A model generated the notes under the pieces. It ran no database searches, was not told the DNA's origin, and saw nothing but the letters and a program-made list of their open reading frames with translations. Shown one piece after another: positions 1 through 5,274 of a stretch of DNA of 5,274 nt (positions are counted from its first letter, which is position 1; each line of letters begins with the position of its first letter). Origin of the DNA: Clostridiales bacterium (lineage in GTDB: Bacteria > Bacillota > Clostridia > Saccharofermentanales > Saccharofermentanaceae); contig JAFGGR010000149.1 of the NCBI GenBank assembly GCA_016930475.1, positions 1-5,274 of the forward strand. The letters run 5' to 3'. The position numbers were made by a program, and so were the translations under genes.

Positions 1-570
1 TCCTCGACCCGCATCCGGCGCGGGGCCCTCCGCGGGGCATTCATGGCCTGCGGAACCGCCGCAGACCCCCGGCGCGCCTACCAAATTGAATTGCATGTCA
101 AGGATCCCGTCTATGCCCATGCACTGATGCTTCTCCTACATGCCGAGGATATTGAGCCGAGTCTTCTTTTCCGAAACGGCCGCAACATCCTCTACTTCAA
201 GGAGGGCGCGCAAATCGCCGATTTTCTGGCGATGATCGGCGCGCACATCTCCCTTCTTCATTTCGAAAATGTTCGGACCGATAAAGAGATCCGAAACCAG
301 GTCAACCGCATGGTCAATTGTGATACCGCCAATGCCCTTCGCCAAGCTGAGGCAGGAGCACGCCGCGGCGAACGCCTCAGAGTTCTCCTTATGGACGAGG
401 GTGCCGCGCGCCTTCCCCAAGAGCTCAAAGATGCCGCCGAGGTGCTCATCAATAACCCGGGTCTATCGATCAAGGAGCTCGGCGAAATGATGGACCCGCC
501 GATCACAAAATCCGGCATGCACCATCGCCTGCGCAAGCTCGAAAAGCTCGCGGAGGAGATGGAAGGGTGA
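1..570 (+). CDS. whiA: WhiA-family DNA-binding regulator (5' end cut by window edge)
   Basis: The frame is open from base 1, so the Met codon at 43 is internal and the true start lies upstream. About 189 C-terminal residues of a protein usually a little over 300 long are present. The first visible residues (RGALRGAFMACGT, then DP) match the degenerate LAGLIDADG-like motif of WhiA, normally LRGAFLAGGSV. They are followed by the conserved NRMVNCDTAN block (about nt 301-330) and the C-terminal helix-turn-helix region (about nt 409-567), with LSIKELGEMMDPPITKSGM and HHRLRKLEKLAEE. WhiA is a sporulation and cell-division regulator in Streptomyces and a conserved chromosome-associated protein in Bacillota; it has the homing-endonuclease fold but no nuclease activity. 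In many Bacillota it follows rapZ and yvcK, which would lie outside this window. The Cys-Gly pair in place of the usual Gly-Gly in the LAGLIDADG-like motif is a small deviation. The family call is firm; the targets in this organism are unknown. Confidence 0.95.
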   Translation, partial: SSTRIRRGALRGAFMACGTAADPRRAYQIELHVKDPVYAHALMLLLHAEDIEPSLLFRNGRNILYFKEGAQIADFLAMIGAHISLLHFENVRTDKEIRNQVNRMVNCDTANALRQAEAGARRGERLRVLLMDEGAARLPQELKDAAEVLINNPGLSIKELGEMMDPPITKSGMHHRLRKLEKLAEEMEG

Positions 571-580
571 GGGATCGGAC

Positions 581-634
581 AAGTCGGGAATCGCATTGTT
601 TGAATCAAGGAGAATCGGCATTCCCGATTTTCGC
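581..634 (+). terminator. Possible Rho-independent terminator after whiA
   Basis: An 11-bp inverted repeat, 581-591 (AAGTCGGGAAT) with 620-630 (ATTCCCGATTT), contains one G-U pair. It starts 10 nt after the whiA stop and runs into TTTT (628-631). The loop is long, 28 nt, and the T tract is short, so this is a moderate candidate. It fits whiA being the last gene of its transcript. Confidence 0.4.
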
Positions 635-653
635 GTGATTCCGTTGTTCCGGT

Positions 654-683
654 TTGACTCCATCAAATCAATCTGGAGATTAT
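654..683 (+). promoter_or_regulatory. Candidate sigma-A promoter for the beta-propeller gene
   Basis: TTGACT (654-659, 5 of 6 to consensus) is followed after 18 nt by GATTAT (678-683, 4 of 6). An alternative -10, TATAAA at 700-705, is closer to consensus but has no recognisable -35 at normal spacing. Either would give a leader of a few tens of bases before the ATG at 738. Confidence 0.35.
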
Positions 684-737
684 CGGACTCATATGGTAGT
701 ATAAACGCGGTATGTTTAGTAACGCGGAGGAAAAATC

Positions 738-2618
738 ATGAGACAATCCCCATATGTCCGGTATGACAATCAATTCCATCAACCACGCAGGAGAAAGCCG
801 GATTATGCGCTTCGATTTATGGTCGGACTCACGGTGGTCCTGCTTGTTGCCGTTGTGGCATTGGGTATATCGACAATACTGAAGAAGCCACCGAAAGAGT
901 CCGGAGTACAGTCGTCGTTGACCGGTACGAGTGACGCTTTGAGCGAAACAACCGTTTCGGGTGGTATCAGTATCGCGACACCCACGCCTCCGCAGGTCGC
1001 GGAGAAGATGGCATATCACAACCCGGTGCTTTTTCCCGCCACCGCACAAATGAAGGCGGTCATCGGTCAGCCATCCGCGGAGCTGATCCCTTCTACCAAA
1101 ATCAACAGCCAAGTAGTTTTTTCCGCCGACACCGAGATCGCGCAATATGCGCGGGATCCGGCAGTCCGCTTTACCGATCCTTTGAATTACCAGACCGTGC
1201 CCGGCATCTTAACTTTTCGCGGCAATAATTTTCGCAACTGTGCCTCCTGGGGAACGGTGACGGTCGAGGAGGGTGCTCTGGAGCAGGTATGGGAGTACAA
1301 CAGGCTCGGATCAATGAGCGGTTGGGGCGGTACCGCATGGACCGGTCAGCCCCTCGCCGTTCAATGGGATTATGAATTGCAGCAGAAGATGAATATGTAT
1401 CCCGATAAGCGTCTGAAGCAGGGATTGACCGAGGTGATCCAGGCGGCGCTCGATGGAAAGATCCATTTTTTCGATATCGATGACGGAATGCCGACACGAG
1501 ATCCGATCGTCATCGGAGCGTCGGTTAAGGGGACCCCGTCTCTCGATCCGCGCGGCTATCCGCTGATTTATGTGGGACAAGGCTTGGATAATGAAGCAGA
1601 GAAAAAGATGGGCTTCCGTATATACAGTCTGATCGACGGAACGCTCCTGCACTTCCAGAGCTGTAAGGACTCCCGCGCGCCCCGCAATTGGTACGGCAGC
1701 GACTCCTCCCCGATCATAAACGCCGAAACGGATACGCTGATTTACCCGAGCGAGAACGGATTGATCTATTCGTTAAAATTGAACACTTTTTACGAAAAGG
1801 AATCGGGCAGGATCACCGTTTCTCCCGAGACGATCGTCTACCGTTATCTGGCAAACAACTTGTCGGGTGTCTCCTACGGTATAGAGAGCTCACTGGCCGT
1901 GTACGATCACTACGGTTATTTTTCGGATAATTCCGGCAACCTTTGTTGCTTGGATCTGAATACGTTCCAGATGGTTTGGGTAAAGAACTTGCGGGACGAT
2001 TCGGACGTGACATCGGCGCTCGAGGAAGATAACGGTAGAGTGTATCTCTATATCGGCACGGAGGTCGACTGGCAAAAGAATGAACTGGACTATATGGGTG
2101 CTTCATATACGTACAAGATCGACGCGATGACCGGTGAAGAGGTTTGGCAGACTTCCCAGTCCTGTTGGACGCACAACGAGAGCGACCCCAACGGTGACAT
2201 CAACGGCGGGATGCTCGGAACCCCGGTCATCGGGAAGAAGAATATTTCGGACCTGGTCATTTTCTCGTATTGCCAGACGAAGGGTCTCGGCAGCGGGAAT
2301 CGGCTGGTCGCGTACAGCAAATTGACCGGAGAGCAGGTTTGGGCGTATGAGATGAATATGTACTCGTGGAGCTCACCGGTCGATTGCTATGACGCGGAAG
2401 GAAACGCGTACATCGTGATGTGCGACAGCCTCGGTCAGGTGCATTTGGTCAACGGTCAGAACGGCGAGCGAATCACCTATTTGCAGACGATCATCAACAA
2501 GGGATCAGGCAACGAGATCACGACCGGATCGAACATGGAATCCTCTCCGATCGTATTCGGCAACATGATCGTCATCGGATCCAGATCGAGTTCCGTGTTC
2601 GGGATTCTCATCAAGTAA
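738..2618 (+). CDS. Membrane-anchored PQQ-like beta-propeller repeat protein
   Basis: This is a 626-residue protein with its start fixed by GGAGG at 726-730, 7 nt before the ATG. Residues 1-23 are basic (RRRK at 17-20). A single hydrophobic helix at about 24-46 follows, with no cleavage site or lipobox, so the protein should be N-in with the rest outside the membrane. Residues 48-95 are a Ser/Thr/Pro-rich linker. From about 155 to 626 there are propeller-type repeats of the PQQ/quinoprotein kind: VWEYN (184-188), KGTPSLD (264-270), SSPII (323-327), LDLNTFQMVW (405-414), IDAMTGEEVW (461-470), YSKLTGEQVW (526-535) and ESSPIVFGNM near the C-terminus. The Gly-x-x-Val-Trp and 'SSP' pattern recurring about once per blade is characteristic. 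Such domains either bind PQQ as dehydrogenases or act as scaffolds, as in BamB. I see no linked PQQ synthesis or cytochrome gene and no c-type haem CxxCH motif, so a structural or ligand-binding surface role is the better guess. The exact function is unknown. Confidence 0.85.
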   Translation: MRQSPYVRYDNQFHQPRRRKPDYALRFMVGLTVVLLVAVVALGISTILKKPPKESGVQSSLTGTSDALSETTVSGGISIATPTPPQVAEKMAYHNPVLFPATAQMKAVIGQPSAELIPSTKINSQVVFSADTEIAQYARDPAVRFTDPLNYQTVPGILTFRGNNFRNCASWGTVTVEEGALEQVWEYNRLGSMSGWGGTAWTGQPLAVQWDYELQQKMNMYPDKRLKQGLTEVIQAALDGKIHFFDIDDGMPTRDPIVIGASVKGTPSLDPRGYPLIYVGQGLDNEAEKKMGFRIYSLIDGTLLHFQSCKDSRAPRNWYGSDSSPIINAETDTLIYPSENGLIYSLKLNTFYEKESGRITVSPETIVYRYLANNLSGVSYGIESSLAVYDHYGYFSDNSGNLCCLDLNTFQMVWVKNLRDDSDVTSALEEDNGRVYLYIGTEVDWQKNELDYMGASYTYKIDAMTGEEVWQTSQSCWTHNESDPNGDINGGMLGTPVIGKKNISDLVIFSYCQTKGLGSGNRLVAYSKLTGEQVWAYEMNMYSWSSPVDCYDAEGNAYIVMCDSLGQVHLVNGQNGERITYLQTIINKGSGNEITTGSNMESSPIVFGNMIVIGSRSSSVFGILIK

Positions 2619-2622
2619 GCGG

Positions 2623-2628
2623 TATAAT
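2623..2628 (+). promoter_or_regulatory. Perfect -10 hexamer upstream of the 130-residue gene
   Basis: TATAAT lies 4 nt after the propeller-gene stop and 44 nt before the next ATG. The -35 region is weak: the best match is TCGGGA (2599-2604) at 18-nt spacing, 3 of 6 to consensus, inside the end of the preceding gene. It may give the small gene independent transcription, or the match may be chance. Confidence 0.35.
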
Positions 2629-2672
2629 ATGAACGTTAACTCGGATCATTGGCCGGAGGTTGATCGGACGGT

Positions 2673-3065
2673 ATGAAAGATTATTCGGATATCATTCGAA
2701 TCGAAGCAGAACTTTTCGGGTATCGAAAAGCTTGCATTCGCGCCATCATTTATCTGGATCGCAGGCTGATCGCATGGAATGACAGTCTGCAGTGGAATAA
2801 CAACTTTCTCCGCTCACTGACACCCGATTGCATCGAAAAAATTTACGGTCAGATCGCAAAAACCGGACTTTTGTCCTGGAACGGAAATTACCCGGAGTCG
2901 GTGAGCCCGCCGGGATCCGTAGCGCCCGAGCAATGGGCGGTAAACGTTACTTTTAGTGACGGGACGATATTCCGGAGCACCGGATCCAAGAGCTTTCCGC
3001 TGCAATGGCGGGAGTTCCGCGATATGATCGAATGCGCGGCCCGTGTCCCTTTCCGTCTCCGCTGA
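2673..3065 (+). CDS. Small tryptophan-rich soluble protein of unknown function
   Basis: This is a 130-residue protein. GGAGGT at 2655-2660 precedes the ATG by a rather long 12 nt, and an in-frame stop at 2661-2663 rules out any earlier start. There is no signal peptide or membrane helix. Residues 1-35 are probably helical and charged. The second half looks like a compact domain: GLLSWNGNY (65-73), then WAVNVTFSDGTIF (88-100), then GSKSFPLQWREF (104-115) and a final helix. The arrangement (short 'GLL-W' segment, a beta hairpin with a D-G turn, then 'FP-x-x-W-x-x-F') resembles a small domain I have seen in uncharacterised clostridial proteins, but I cannot name the family. It has five Trp (35, 41, 69, 88, 112) and three Cys (21, 53, 121), with no metal-site spacing. 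Its coding character and ribosome binding site support it as real. It lies 54 nt after the propeller gene and could be co-transcribed with it. Confidence 0.75.
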   Translation: MKDYSDIIRIEAELFGYRKACIRAIIYLDRRLIAWNDSLQWNNNFLRSLTPDCIEKIYGQIAKTGLLSWNGNYPESVSPPGSVAPEQWAVNVTFSDGTIFRSTGSKSFPLQWREFRDMIECAARVPFRLR

Positions 3066-3100
3066 CGTGCATTGCGGAAGAGGTGAGACCGGCCTTTGAG

Positions 3101-3129
3101 TTTTCAGCCTCGCTCATTTCTGTTACAAT
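3101..3129 (+). promoter_or_regulatory. Candidate extended -10 promoter for the membrane protein/kinase operon
   Basis: TTTTCA (3101-3106, 4 of 6 to TTGACA) and TACAAT (3124-3129, 5 of 6) are separated by exactly 17 nt. TGT sits directly before the -10, giving the extended TGnTACAAT form. Transcription would begin near 3136, about 26 nt before the GTG at 3162. That placement argues against the upstream in-frame TTG at 3132 being the translation start. Confidence 0.5.
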
Positions 3130-3147
3130 GATTGATAATTTCTGGTT

Positions 3148-3153
3148 GGGAGG
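3148..3153 (+). promoter_or_regulatory. Ribosome binding site that sets a GTG start
   Basis: GGGAGG lies 8 nt before the GTG at 3162. It sits inside any reading that begins at TTG 3132, so it supports 3162 as the real start. Confidence 0.7.
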
Positions 3154-3161
3154 ATGGATGC

Positions 3162-3764
3162 GTGGATTATCTGGAAGGTCTGTTTCTGGGAGTCCAGTGG
3201 AGTGACACTGATTTTGGAAACAGACGGCATGTCAGTTCTCTGGCGTTGTACGGTGTATTGGTCAATGCCATCATTCTTCTCAATTATTTAACGGGTAAAC
3301 TGTCAGCGCTGATCGAGGGGAGTTTCACGGTCAAACTGGTGTTTTTCATGATCCTCTTCGTCGCTTGTCCGTTTATTTGTTTTCGCTATTACCGATTCCC
3401 GATATGGGTGAAGATACCGATCCTTATGGTTCAGGCACTGAAGCAGGCACTTCTGACATTGATCATGATCTCGTGGGCAAGGCCGAGACTGACCATGGCT
3501 CCCGGAGATCTCAAGGATTCACTGATCGACTATCTCAACAATACGCTCGAAACCCATACGCTCCGATACGAGGAATCGGCCGGAACGTTTGCGACAGTAC
3601 TCGGCGTCATCAGCGGAGGAGTGTACATCGTTTTCGTGTTTTTAGCGGCGATCGTTCTGGCGCTGGTGGTTCCGGGGATCGTTTTCGTTCTTGTCCGAAT
3701 GCTGCAGTTCGGCTATGACAAAATCATCGCCAAGTTTATTTTGGCCGATCATATCGACCGTTAA
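3162..3764 (+). CDS. Multi-pass membrane protein of unknown function
   Basis: This is a 200-residue protein starting at GTG 3162. The start is chosen from the well-spaced GGGAGG and the promoter just upstream; a reading from TTG 3132 would add ten residues but lacks a ribosome binding site. Hydrophobic segments lie at about 26-44, 57-76, 82-104 and a long stretch at 144-181 that could be two closely packed helices. That gives four or five membrane passes. A hydrophilic loop of about 40 residues (106-143, with DLKDSLIDYLNN and ETHTLRYEE) separates the third and fourth segments. I see no transporter signature, lipobox or catalytic motif and do not recognise the family. The stop codon overlaps the ribosome binding site of the downstream kinase gene, so the two are almost certainly translated from one transcript. 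This suggests a functional link, but it is not evidence of one. Confidence 0.8.
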   Translation: MDYLEGLFLGVQWSDTDFGNRRHVSSLALYGVLVNAIILLNYLTGKLSALIEGSFTVKLVFFMILFVACPFICFRYYRFPIWVKIPILMVQALKQALLTLIMISWARPRLTMAPGDLKDSLIDYLNNTLETHTLRYEESAGTFATVLGVISGGVYIVFVFLAAIVLALVVPGIVFVLVRMLQFGYDKIIAKFILADHIDR

Positions 3765-3770
3765 GGAGGT
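3763..3770 (+). promoter_or_regulatory. Strong ribosome binding site overlapping a stop codon, before a TTG start
   Basis: AAGGAGGT shares its AA with the TAA stop of the membrane-protein gene (3762-3764) and lies 5 nt before the TTG at 3776. It fixes the rare start codon of the kinase and points to coupled translation. Confidence 0.8.
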
Positions 3771-3775
3771 TTTCC

Positions 3776-4789
3776 TTGGCCGATCTTTCCGAAAGACTTG
3801 TTTTATCCACACAGGATCTGGAGATGCAACTGGGAGTCAATAAACTCCCATTGTTTATCCATGAAGCGGAGGAAAACTTTCTGGAGATGACCGGAAAGAT
3901 CGTCGATCATATCGCGGAGCATCCCCGCGTTCGAGCGGTCTTCATTTCAGGGCCGACATCTTCGGGCAAGACTACGTTTACCGATCGAATGGCGGCGGGC
4001 CTGAGAGCCCGCGGGCGAAATGCGTGCCGTTTATCTCTGGACAACTACTATGATGTCGTCCGGCCGATTTTCGACGAGGACGGGCGTCCGGACTACGAGT
4101 CGATTTATACGATCGATACGGTCATGGCAGGAGAAAACATCCGCGATCTCCTGCGCAATCGACCGGTCGTGATCCCGCACTTCAATTTTCGGACTCGCAA
4201 AAGGGAAATGGGGCCTCCCGAATCCGCATTTTCCCTGGGTCTCGACGGTATTGTACTCGTTGAGGGACTTCACGGATTAGCGGAGAATATCGCCGGGGTC
4301 CTGCCGCGCGAGGAGTGGGTCGGTGTGTTTTTGATGCCGCACGGAGCGATCGTCGCCGACAAGACGATTTTTCGAAGCGATGATTTTCGAATGCTGCGAA
4401 GAGTGGTCCGCGACAAGCGGCACCGGGGGGCACACGCACTCGCGACCATCGACTATTGGCCGATGATCTCGGGTTCCGAGAAGCTCTACTTCGACGATTA
4501 TTTAGCGAAGGCGGATTTTTACGTCAACACGATCCTTGCGTACGAATCGCTCGTTATTGCGCCGGTAGCGGCGGCGGATATTCTGGAAGCCCTTCAGCAG
4601 TATAGGGAGGGGACGATCGCTCCGTCGGTTTTCATGGAGCGCACTGTTCCGAAAAAAGCTTTTGCCGACCTTAATCGGGCGATCGACCGCGCCGAGGAAT
4701 TGATTCGGGACCTGGGGCGGATCCCGGAGGTGGATTCTAAAATCGTTCCGGATCACTCGATCCTTCAGGAGTTTATCGGCGAATTATAA
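3776..4789 (+). CDS. Uridine kinase-family nucleoside kinase, catalytic half only
   Basis: This is a 337-residue P-loop kinase of the uridine kinase/phosphoribulokinase family, probably phosphorylating a nucleoside such as uridine in the cytoplasm with ATP or GTP. Visible motifs are Walker A GPTSSGKTT (59-67, Lys65 and Thr66), SLDNYYD (87-93, Asp89 the likely catalytic base), the substrate-region HFNFRTRKRE (135-144), Walker B-like LVEGLHGL (161-168) and the Arg-rich lid MLRRVVRDKRHRG (206-218). The C-terminal SILQEFIGEL matches the end of the clostridial/Bacillota two-part nucleoside kinases. Those relatives are about 550 residues long and begin with TGS and threonyl-tRNA synthetase-like (tRNA_SAD) domains. 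Here these domains are absent: only about 50 residues precede the P-loop, and they align with the linker before the kinase. The strong ribosome binding site and the upstream gene's stop 11 nt away show this is a natural start, not a broken gene. Substrate specificity cannot be read from sequence; the family call is secure. Confidence 0.9.
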   Translation: MADLSERLVLSTQDLEMQLGVNKLPLFIHEAEENFLEMTGKIVDHIAEHPRVRAVFISGPTSSGKTTFTDRMAAGLRARGRNACRLSLDNYYDVVRPIFDEDGRPDYESIYTIDTVMAGENIRDLLRNRPVVIPHFNFRTRKREMGPPESAFSLGLDGIVLVEGLHGLAENIAGVLPREEWVGVFLMPHGAIVADKTIFRSDDFRMLRRVVRDKRHRGAHALATIDYWPMISGSEKLYFDDYLAKADFYVNTILAYESLVIAPVAAADILEALQQYREGTIAPSVFMERTVPKKAFADLNRAIDRAEELIRDLGRIPEVDSKIVPDHSILQEFIGEL

Positions 4790-4883
4790 AGTGGCGCGGC
4801 CGCTTCTGCCGCCCGAAAAGCCAGAGACGAGAGAAGTCTCCTCCGTTTATGATTGTCCCGTGCTTTTCGAAAGCATCGCCTTC

Positions 4884-4911
4884 TTGACATCTTCGTACAG
4901 ACTTGCATAAT
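4884..4911 (+). promoter_or_regulatory. Strong sigma-A-type promoter of metA
   Basis: A perfect TTGACA (4884-4889) is followed after 16 nt by CATAAT (4906-4911, 5 of 6 to consensus). Transcription should begin near 4918, leaving a leader of only about 22 nt before the ATG at 4940. The remaining part of the gap, 4790-4883, holds only short inverted repeats without T tracts. Confidence 0.65.
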
Positions 4912-4939
4912 CAGATTGAGAAAGGGGCTTCGTACCATT

Positions 4940-5274
4940 ATGCCAATTCGAATCCAAAACAATCTTCCTGCGACCGAGGTCCTTGAGCGCGAGCATATAT
5001 TTGTTATGCCCGAAGACCGGGCGTTTCGCCAGGATATCCGGCCGATCCGGATATTGATCCTCAATCTCATGCCCAACAAGATCGCGACAGAAACACAGCT
5101 TCTTCGGGCGCTGTCGAACTCGCCGCTTCAAATCGACATCGACTTGATGTATACATCGTCCTATATGCCCAAGAATACGGCCGTCGAGCATTTGTTGAAG
5201 TTTTATGAGACATTCGACGATATTCGGAACCGGTTTTACGACGGAATGATCATCACGGGGGCTCCGGTCGAGCA
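4940..5274 (+). CDS. metA: Homoserine O-acyltransferase MetA (3' end cut by window edge)
   Basis: The first 111 codons of metA (family length about 300) are present, open to the window end. The start is ATG 4940, giving MPIRIQNNLP, which aligns residue for residue with the known MetA N-terminus. A modest purine-rich site (GAGAAAGGGG, 4918-4927) precedes it by 12 nt. Conserved blocks are FVMPEDRA (21-28), QDIRPIRILILNLMPNKI (31-48), ETQLLRALSNSPLQIDI (51-67) and DGMIITGAPVE (101-111). The enzyme acylates the hydroxyl of homoserine, the entry step of methionine synthesis, in the cytoplasm. The catalytic Cys, His and Glu (142, 235 and 237 in E. coli numbering) lie beyond the window. Residue 111 is Glu (codon 5270-5272), where E. 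coli has Gly. In studied Bacillus MetA, Glu111 goes with acetyl-CoA rather than succinyl-CoA use, so homoserine O-acetyltransferase is the better product name. That specificity is inferred from one residue. Confidence 0.93.
   Translation, partial: MPIRIQNNLPATEVLEREHIFVMPEDRAFRQDIRPIRILILNLMPNKIATETQLLRALSNSPLQIDIDLMYTSSYMPKNTAVEHLLKFYETFDDIRNRFYDGMIITGAPVE

Noticed and set aside
43..570. A complete 175-residue gene starting at ATG 43
   Set aside because: The frame is open back to base 1, and the residues before this Met (RGALRGAF) belong to the conserved WhiA core, so this is an internal Met of a truncated gene.
663..1145. Minus-strand reading frame opposite the propeller gene start
   Set aside because: It is antisense to the well-supported N-terminal anchor of the propeller gene and has an Arg/Cys-rich composition typical of shadow frames.
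3132..3164. TTG at 3132 as the start of the membrane protein
   Set aside because: It sits 2 nt downstream of the predicted -10 and lies upstream of the expected transcript start, with no ribosome binding site. GTG 3162 has GGGAGG at good spacing.
3005..3205. Overlapping + strand reading frame of 66 residues
   Set aside because: It overlaps two better-supported genes and the promoter between them, has no ribosome binding site, and its composition shows no domain.
4796..4875. Short inverted repeats as a terminator for the kinase gene or a riboswitch (4796-4812, 4824-4840, 4861-4875)
   Set aside because: The stems are only 5-6 bp, none is followed by a T tract, and no S-box or T-box core sequence is recognisable. 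A weak terminator cannot be excluded.
4765..5191. Minus-strand reading frames opposite the start of metA
   Set aside because: They are antisense to a clearly recognisable metA and its promoter, and their translations match no family I know.

Overview
The window reads as chromosomal DNA from a Bacillota (Firmicutes) bacterium, most likely an uncultured member of the Clostridia. The reasons are a WhiA-type regulator, a nucleoside kinase of the kind Clostridia usually carry fused to TGS/ThrRS-like domains, a clostridial-type MetA, strong GGAGG ribosome binding sites, and TTG and GTG starts. Base composition is moderate (roughly half GC by eye). The genus cannot be read from the sequence. All six genes are on the + strand. 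I see no RNA gene, mobile element, CRISPR array or prophage.

Layout. 1-570 is the 3' part of whiA, cut by the window edge and followed by a terminator-like inverted repeat. 738-2618 encodes a membrane-anchored, extracytoplasmic PQQ-like beta-propeller protein. 2673-3065 encodes a 130-residue soluble protein of unknown function, with a perfect TATAAT just upstream. 3162-3764 (GTG start) encodes a multi-pass membrane protein of unknown function. It has a plausible extended -10 promoter and is coupled by an 11-nt gap to 3776-4789 (TTG start), a uridine kinase-family protein that lacks the usual N-terminal TGS/SAD half. 4940-5274 is the 5' part of metA, the first committed step of methionine synthesis from homoserine, behind a near-consensus sigma-A promoter.

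How the genes relate. Only the membrane protein/kinase pair looks like a tight operon. The other genes each seem to have their own promoter, so the window is a series of separate housekeeping and hypothetical genes, not one system. I found no convincing new multi-gene system. The points most worth a second look are the kinase reduced to its catalytic half and coupled to an unknown membrane protein, MetA residue 111 being Glu (which predicts acetyl-CoA as acyl donor) with no room for a SAM riboswitch, and the surface propeller protein of unknown ligand.
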